This document shows, one piece after another, positions 58,730-64,000 of a DNA stretch of 64,000 bases (positions are counted from its first letter, which is position 1; every line of letters starts with the position of its first letter). The position numbers and the translations under genes are program-made. The DNA comes from Metaphire vulgaris. Lineage: Eukaryota > Annelida > Clitellata > Crassiclitellata > Megascolecidae. The stretch covers positions 4,733,140 to 4,797,139 of the forward strand of contig CM030840.1 in the NCBI GenBank assembly GCA_018105865.1. Reading direction: 5' to 3'. Under the pieces are notes generated by a model. The model was not told the DNA's origin. It saw only the letters and a program-made list of their open reading frames with translations, and did no database searches.

Positions 58730-59230
58730 GGCGGCCTAACGCTTGGCTTCTAGTATGTGCGACTTTTACCTTTTTACTGGTCATATGGTTTCCAATGACC
58801 TTTGAAGGCAAATAAAACGCATGGGCCATAAATCGCATATAGGCCCTATATTATTCTTCAAATAACTTTATACAAATAGGCCTATACAGTGTATTAGTGT
58901 GTATAATCGTCTAATTAATGGGATGCAACAATAGACCTACTGCATGGACCACACCTCAGTAATTAAACAGCTTGAGTAGGAAGGCTGAAAATTTGACAGA
59001 TGGGTCAATAAGTCAACATTGTCAAGGGTCCATCTTGTAGCCCACTATGCCACCGACACAAATTTTACCTCCGAAGTTTACATAACAATAAATCACCTAC
59101 AAAAATATGGAGACAGATATCGTAGGCCTAATTTCAGCTCCACTGAGTCGGCAAATGGCCATTAGCCTCAGACCGACTAGGCCTAATCGTCCGCTATCTT
59201 TTTCAAATTTCACTAGGCGCATAAATTTAA

Positions 59231-59435
59231 CAGGGGCGTCATTTTGGAGACAGGGGCCGTGCCCCCAAGAAAATGAAAAAAAGTATAATGTATTAAATAA
59301 ACAAATTGTGAAATGTGCATACAATCGTCAAAAATTTCAAAAATTTACAAATTTGCCAAAATTAGCCCAAAAATTATCCAAAATTGGCCAAAAATTATCT
59401 CGCTTCCCCAGGAAAAGTGTTAAATGACGCTACTG
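59231..59435 (+). mobile_element. hAT-type MITE
   Basis: Termini CAGGGGCGTCATTT and AAATGACGCTACTG with perfect 8-bp TSDs AAATTTAA (59223-59230 and 59436-59443). The interior has repeated GCCAAAATT blocks. A related sequence ends near 36525. Confidence 0.92.
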
Positions 59436-59612
59436 AAATTTAATGACGAGAAAACACAGGTGACTCACAATAGACAGGTAAACATCAGTTTACTGAGTTC
59501 ATTATTCATTCACCAAAAGGATTCGAATGAGACATAATCGCAGTAAGCGAATGAGACAATCACACTAGTAATAATGTGATTTCAATCGGTATGCATAAAG
59601 GAACCTCCGGAG

Positions 59613-59798
59613 CAGAGGCGTAGCCAGGAATTTGATTTGGGAGGGTATAAATATTTTGGGTGGGTAAAAGTCTTAACTATATACCACATAAACCATATAA
59701 GCCACATACAACCACATGTAAATCACATAAAAACTTTAAGGTAGACTGATTTGGGGGTGTATATACCGATATACCCTTCTCCCGTCGCTACGCCCCTG
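59613..59798 (-). mobile_element. hAT-type MITE, family 4
   Basis: Termini CAGAGGCGTAGCCAGG and GTCGCTACGCCCCTG, with interior ATATACCGATATACCC shared in inverse with 61575-61730. No matching TSD; the LINE below starts just after its right end. Confidence 0.78.
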
Positions 59799-59806
59799 CT
59801 TACTGC

Positions 59807-61400
59807 GCATCGCTTTAGGAAGTGATTGAAAATACCTACACCGAGTTGATCTGAAGCAAATGAAAACTGACAAAAGCCCTGGAATAGACAATATACATCC
59901 AAAATTTCTGTATGAGATAAGACATGAGGTTAGTTAGGTAATAGCCACAATATTCAATATGTCACTTAAATCGGGAATAGTCCCTAGGGACTGGAGGGAT
60001 GCAGTAGTCACTCCTATATTCAAAAAGGGTAACCGTGGGGAGCCAGGAAATTACAGGTCAGTGAGTCTTACCTGTATAATATGTAAAGTTCTGGAAAAAA
60101 TAGTAAAAGCAAATATATTGGACCATCATATGAGACACAAGATTTTAAAGGATAGCCAGCATGGGTTTATTAAAGGAAGATCTTGCTTAACAAACATACT
60201 AGACTTTTTAGAAGAGATTTATGACAAGCTAGATGACGGAAAAGCAGTTGATGTAATATACCTGGACTTTGCAAAAGCATACGATAAAGTACCTCATTCA
60301 AGACTGACAGTCAAGCTTCAGGCCAGTGGAATTAGAGGTAAAGTTCTTGGATGGATAAAAAATTGGCTTCAGAGCAGAAGACAGAAGGTAGGTATAAGAG
60401 GCAAGCATTCAGATTGGGCTGAGGTCATAAGTGGGGTGCCACAAGGTTCAGTGTTGGAACCTCTATTGTTTTTAATATACATCAACGACATCGATGATGA
60501 TATAATGTCAAAAATTTCAAAATTCGCTGATGACACAAAACTGTGTGGACAGAGTGATAGTGAAGCAAAAGCAAAAATTTTACAACAGACCTTAATAGAC
60601 TATCCCAGTGGTCGGCAGATTGGCAAATGCTTTTTAATACAGATAAATGCTCGGTGATGCACATTGGGAAGAAGGGAACAGATCATGAATTTAAGTTATG
60701 TGGGAATGGACTAAAAGTTACAAACGAGGAGAAAGATCTAGGGGTCATCATGCATAACAGCTTAAAGCCATCTAGGCAATGTGCAGAGGCAGCTAATAAG
60801 GCCAACAAAATTCTAGTTATGATCAAAAGAACGATAGTGAACAGAGAGAAGGATGTAATAATAAGACTTTACAAGACATTGGTACGCCCACATTTAGAGT
60901 ATTGTGTTCAAGCATGGTGTCCATTCCTGAAGAAAGACATAGAGACCTTAGAAAGAGTGCAACACAGAGCAACAAAGATGATCAAGGGATATCATAAACT
61001 AACCTATGAGGAAAGGCTAAATCACTGTGGATTGACAACCCTGGAAAAAAGAAGAGAGAGATGGGATTTGATCGAGACATATAAAATACTAACAAAGTGG
61101 AAATGCCAAGGGAAAGATTCTTTACAATGAAGCAGTATGATCGAACCAGAGGACACAGCATGAAACTGTTCAAGAAACGGGTTGGGAGACATATACAGCA
61201 TTTTTAGTGCAAGAGTGGTGGACAGATGGAATGAACTGGATGAGGGGATACTAGGATAGTAACGGCTACAACTGTAAACGAGTTCAAAATAAACCTCAGT
61301 AGTTTAGGATATTAGATTGGACGGGAACAACAGTGGTTCTCACACAGGGCAGTCCCTACTGAACCACTTTAAACCTTGTTATATATTATATTATATTAAC
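59807..61400 (+). mobile_element. CR1-like LINE, 5'-truncated, with reverse transcriptase
   Basis: The reading frame at about 59850-60657 encodes reverse transcriptase motifs: VTPIFKKGNRGEPGNYRSVS, QHGFIKGRSCLTN, VIYLDFAKAYDKVPH, SGVPQGSVL and the catalytic FADD box. A frame change near 60630 leads to SVMHIGKKGTD, LVRPHLEYCVQAWCPFLKKD and TLEKRRERWDLIETYK. A stop occurs at 59935 and later frames are broken. The 3' end has a stem-loop and TATAT tail. No endonuclease domain remains. Confidence 0.9.
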
Positions 61401-61469
61401 CATGATGACTGTTGTCGCTGTGTTAATTTTTGAAATGCGTGGGCCTGTAGTGCTGAAAAAGTTTAAATT

Positions 61470-61471
<2 letters not shown>

Positions 61472-61539
<68 letters not shown>
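61472..61539. repeat. AAT microsatellite
   Basis: Uninterrupted AAT run of about 22 units. Confidence 0.94.
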
Positions 61540-61574
61540 GGCCTAATTGAACTCGTCATGCGATTGCTTGGATT

Positions 61575-61730
61575 CAGAGGCGTAGTGACGGGGGTATATC
61601 GGTATATATACCCCCAAAATCAGGGTATCTTAAAGCTTTTAATGTGTTTTTAAGATTTACAACGTTTTTAAAGATTTATACCCCCACAAATCACATTATA
61701 CCCCAAATCAAATTCCTGGCTAAGCCCCTG
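61575..61730 (+). mobile_element. hAT-type MITE, family 4
   Basis: Termini CAGAGGCGTAG and CTAAGCCCCTG with perfect 8-bp TSDs CTTGGATT (61567-61574 and 61731-61738). 156 bp. Confidence 0.92.
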
Positions 61731-61951
61731 CTTGGATTGACATTTAAAACCTTGGTTCGTAAAACATTGAAGACTGTCCAATCCCAGTAGGCCCTACTAT
61801 ATTTGAAATCCTTGTTAAATCGCTCAAACACAAGCGTGCAACAAATTTTGCTGATTAATTACCAAATCTACTTTAATTTACGACTAGAACTTTCAAGAGA
61901 GCGTCTTCTTATCAATGGTCAAAAATTTAGAACTCTCTTTTCCTCTGCGAG

Positions 61952-62151
61952 CAGTGGCGTAGCCACGAGGTTGTTTGGGGTTGTTCAAACAAACCCAGTT
62001 CAAAAAATATGACCAAAACAATTTATGTAAATCCATTGAATTTTGGTTGAAGGAGGAGTAGTGGGGGGGTCGACCGCGACCCCCGCTGGTTTTCAGTTGC
62101 ATAGTGCCTCCAGTTAACCACCCCACTTTGCATAAGCTGGCTACGCCACTG
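61952..62151 (+). mobile_element. hAT-type MITE
   Basis: Termini CAGTGGCGTAGCCA and TGGCTACGCCACTG, a perfect inverted repeat. Flanks TCTGCGAG and CTTGCGAG match at six of eight positions. Confidence 0.86.
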
Positions 62152-62563
62152 CTTGCGAGTTAGATCTTTCAACGAAATTAGTAGGGATTTTCTTACACCC
62201 CCAGCAGAGGATTGCACCCTCCGGCTTGTTACAGACACCCTTTGCCTCTGCATCCCTTCCTAGGGGTGGTGTTGGCTATCACCAAAACAGGCTGATGTTA
62301 AAACTATTCATTTACAATTCTAAAATGTCATCCATTTTCAGATTGATTCATGTAGTCATGGTCAACGTCATCCTATTGAGGTAGTTTTGGCATTCACCAT
62401 TCATTGTCGTGATTTTCTTTGGAAGTTTTAGAATTTCGATGATTCAGCGGAGTCGTGCAGTGCACTGTCTTTCATTCATGTCTATATTCTATGGCATATC
62501 TGCTTGATTTTTTAATAGCAATTCTACCGGTACATGTTTGATGCTGTTACGGTAACATTCAGC

Positions 62564-62750
62564 CAGTGGCGGCTCCACCGGGGGGACAGGGGCCCCGTGC
62601 CACCTATTGAGTGCCTGCCCCCAGTGGCACCCCCAGTTGGGACCCTATACTTAATGCTACATACATTAAGCAACAAATGGTTGGCCCCCCATGATTAGAA
62701 GTTGCCACCCCAACGCCTCCCCCACTTGCCAAATCCTAGAGCCGCCACTG
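62564..62750 (+). mobile_element. hAT-type MITE, family 1, copy 4
   Basis: 187 bp with the same termini and perfect 8-bp TSDs CATTCAGC on both sides (62556-62563 and 62751-62758). Confidence 0.92.
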
Positions 62751-63070
62751 CATTCAGCAGTCTGCTGCTTTACTTTTTGACTCGTATTTTCCTTTCTTCC
62801 GGGGGTCAAGCATCGAACCCTCAACCCGCCATCTCCCCAGCCCAATTCTATTCCCCTCTGGGTCCAACGAGTCTAGATGAAACATTGGAAATTGACACCC
62901 CCTGCAATTATGGGACCCCCGAACGCGAATTCCTGGGAAAATGCCTGGAAATGAGTAAATTAAACTATTAACTATAGACATAATAATTTCGTCTATCTGG
63001 TTCTCCTCCGTGATTTTCTCATACTGACTGGCACCATGTCAGAGGGGACGTATGAACTTGCAGCTGATCC

Positions 63071-63257
63071 CAGTGGCGGCTTCACATGCGGAGCCCGGGC
63101 GGCCCGTGCACCCCTATAGAATGCCCGGCTCCAAGTGCCCCTGTTGGGACTCTGTATACTTACTACTATACATACATGTACCTATCAACGAAAGGTTGAC
63201 CCCATGCTTAGAAGTTGCCACCCCAACGCCCCCTTCTAAATCCTGGAGCCGCCACTG
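63071..63257 (+). mobile_element. hAT-type MITE, family 1, copy 5
   Basis: 187 bp, same family, more diverged. Flanking octamers GCTGATCC and GATGACCC match at six of eight positions, consistent with an older insertion. Confidence 0.85.
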
Positions 63258-63424
63258 GATGACCCACACATCAAACACGGTAATTGTAATATCAATTACT
63301 CTCGTCGAAAATAGCCCAGAATAATAAACAGGTGCAGTCTTATTTTTTCCTTCAGCCGGACGAGGCGGTGGTGTATAACTACGAAATTGTATTAATTATT
63401 CTATTGCTATTATTATAATTTTAA

Positions 63425-63462
<38 letters not shown>

Positions 63463-63487
63463 TATTATTTTGTTATTATTTTTCTAT

Positions 63488-63554
<67 letters not shown>
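63425..63554. repeat. ATT and TA microsatellites
   Basis: An ATT run (63425-63462) is followed by a TA run of about 29 units (63495-63554). Confidence 0.94.
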
Positions 63555-63557
<3 letters not shown>

Positions 63558-63689
63558 CTATTGCTTATTAAAACACACTGAAGCTCCCCTTATAAAGCCA
63601 GAGACGTACAAACTCTTAGAGGAGACCATCTGGATGCCTTTTCGAATATCGAGAAACACAACTTGTGCACTTGCTGGGATTCATAATCG

Positions 63690-63948
63690 GACTTCTTAGG
63701 ACTAAAGTCCGCGCTGAGCGCACCACAGTCGAACAGCACCGGAGCCTCCGCGGCTGCCCCCGTCTACTTCGCCCGGCGACTGGTAACACTTAGCCCGGGC
63801 CGACGGACTACATCAGCCGCCGCCGCCGCCGACGACGCGATAGCCGCGCCCAGAGCTCTGCAGCAGCCGAACCGCACAGCTGCAGCAGCTGCATGCAGCT
63901 TCCGAAGGCCGTCAGCGGCCAACTTACAGTATGACCGTTCCAACTCCT

Positions 63949-63950
<2 letters not shown>
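63690..63950. promoter_or_regulatory. GC-rich, CpG-rich block at the right edge
   Basis: This is a sharp change to GC-rich sequence with many CpG dinucleotides and GCCGCC repeats, unlike the AT-rich neighbourhood. It resembles the block at the polyamine oxidase start. It could be the promoter or 5' UTR of a gene beyond 64000 or one on the minus strand. No convincing ORF was found. Confidence 0.4.

Positions 63951-63954
<4 letters not shown>

Positions 63955-64000
<46 letters not shown>
63955..64000. repeat. CT microsatellite at the window end
   Basis: Uninterrupted CT run reaching the last base, so its full length is unknown. Confidence 0.94.

Larger units (their letters stand above)
54381..64000. 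other. Transposon-dominated right flank
   Basis: Apart from the listed elements, no gene was recognised. Positions 54650-55470, 57500-58330 and 62160-62550 show no structure beyond scattered repeat-like words. Confidence 0.55.

Overview
The window looks like nuclear DNA of a multicellular animal, most likely a marine invertebrate. It is AT-rich, has intron-split genes with GT-AG junctions, many di- and trinucleotide microsatellites, several non-LTR retrotransposon families and very many short DNA transposons of the hAT type. No bacterial, organellar or viral gene was seen. The species cannot be named from the sequence alone.

Layout. (1) Positions 1-3857 are repeat-rich flank downstream of the main gene. 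(2) Positions 3858-32522, minus strand, hold a very large PARP14-like gene that I could split into about 27 coding exons from splice sites and phase. From the N-terminus it encodes an acidic region with six 26-residue repeats, ten tandem RRM-like domains (mostly one per phase-1 exon), a large KH-like exon, macro domains 1 and 2, an acidic and RGG-rich linker, macro domain 3, a helical KH-like segment, a WWE domain and a C-terminal ADP-ribosyltransferase domain ending in a stop codon. The product is about 2,750 residues. Five apparent 1-bp indels lie in four of its exons. (3) Positions 32523-46928 are intergenic or undetermined and contain LINE fragments, nested DNA transposons, a tRNA-derived SINE and inverted-repeat elements. 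(4) Positions 46929-54327, minus strand, hold the 5' part of a flavin polyamine oxidase (spermine oxidase / PAOX family) gene. Its first coding exon sits in a GC-rich block, its first intron probably has a GC donor, and its C-terminal exons were not found. (5) Positions 54328-64000 are almost entirely transposons: an L2-like LINE, a CR1-like LINE with reverse transcriptase, and about ten hAT-type MITEs. A GC-rich, CpG-rich block at the right edge may be the promoter or 5' exon of another gene.

The two genes share a strand but show no operon-like link. The PARP14-like protein is expected to bind RNA (RRM, KH-like, RGG), bind or remove ADP-ribose (macro domains), bind iso-ADP-ribose or similar (WWE) and transfer ADP-ribose. 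In vertebrates this family acts in innate immunity and stress responses. The clearest unusual features are the enlarged RRM array, the RGG linker between macro domains, a CR1-like LINE 3' stem-loop with compensatory changes, and two arrays of short palindromes of unknown origin.
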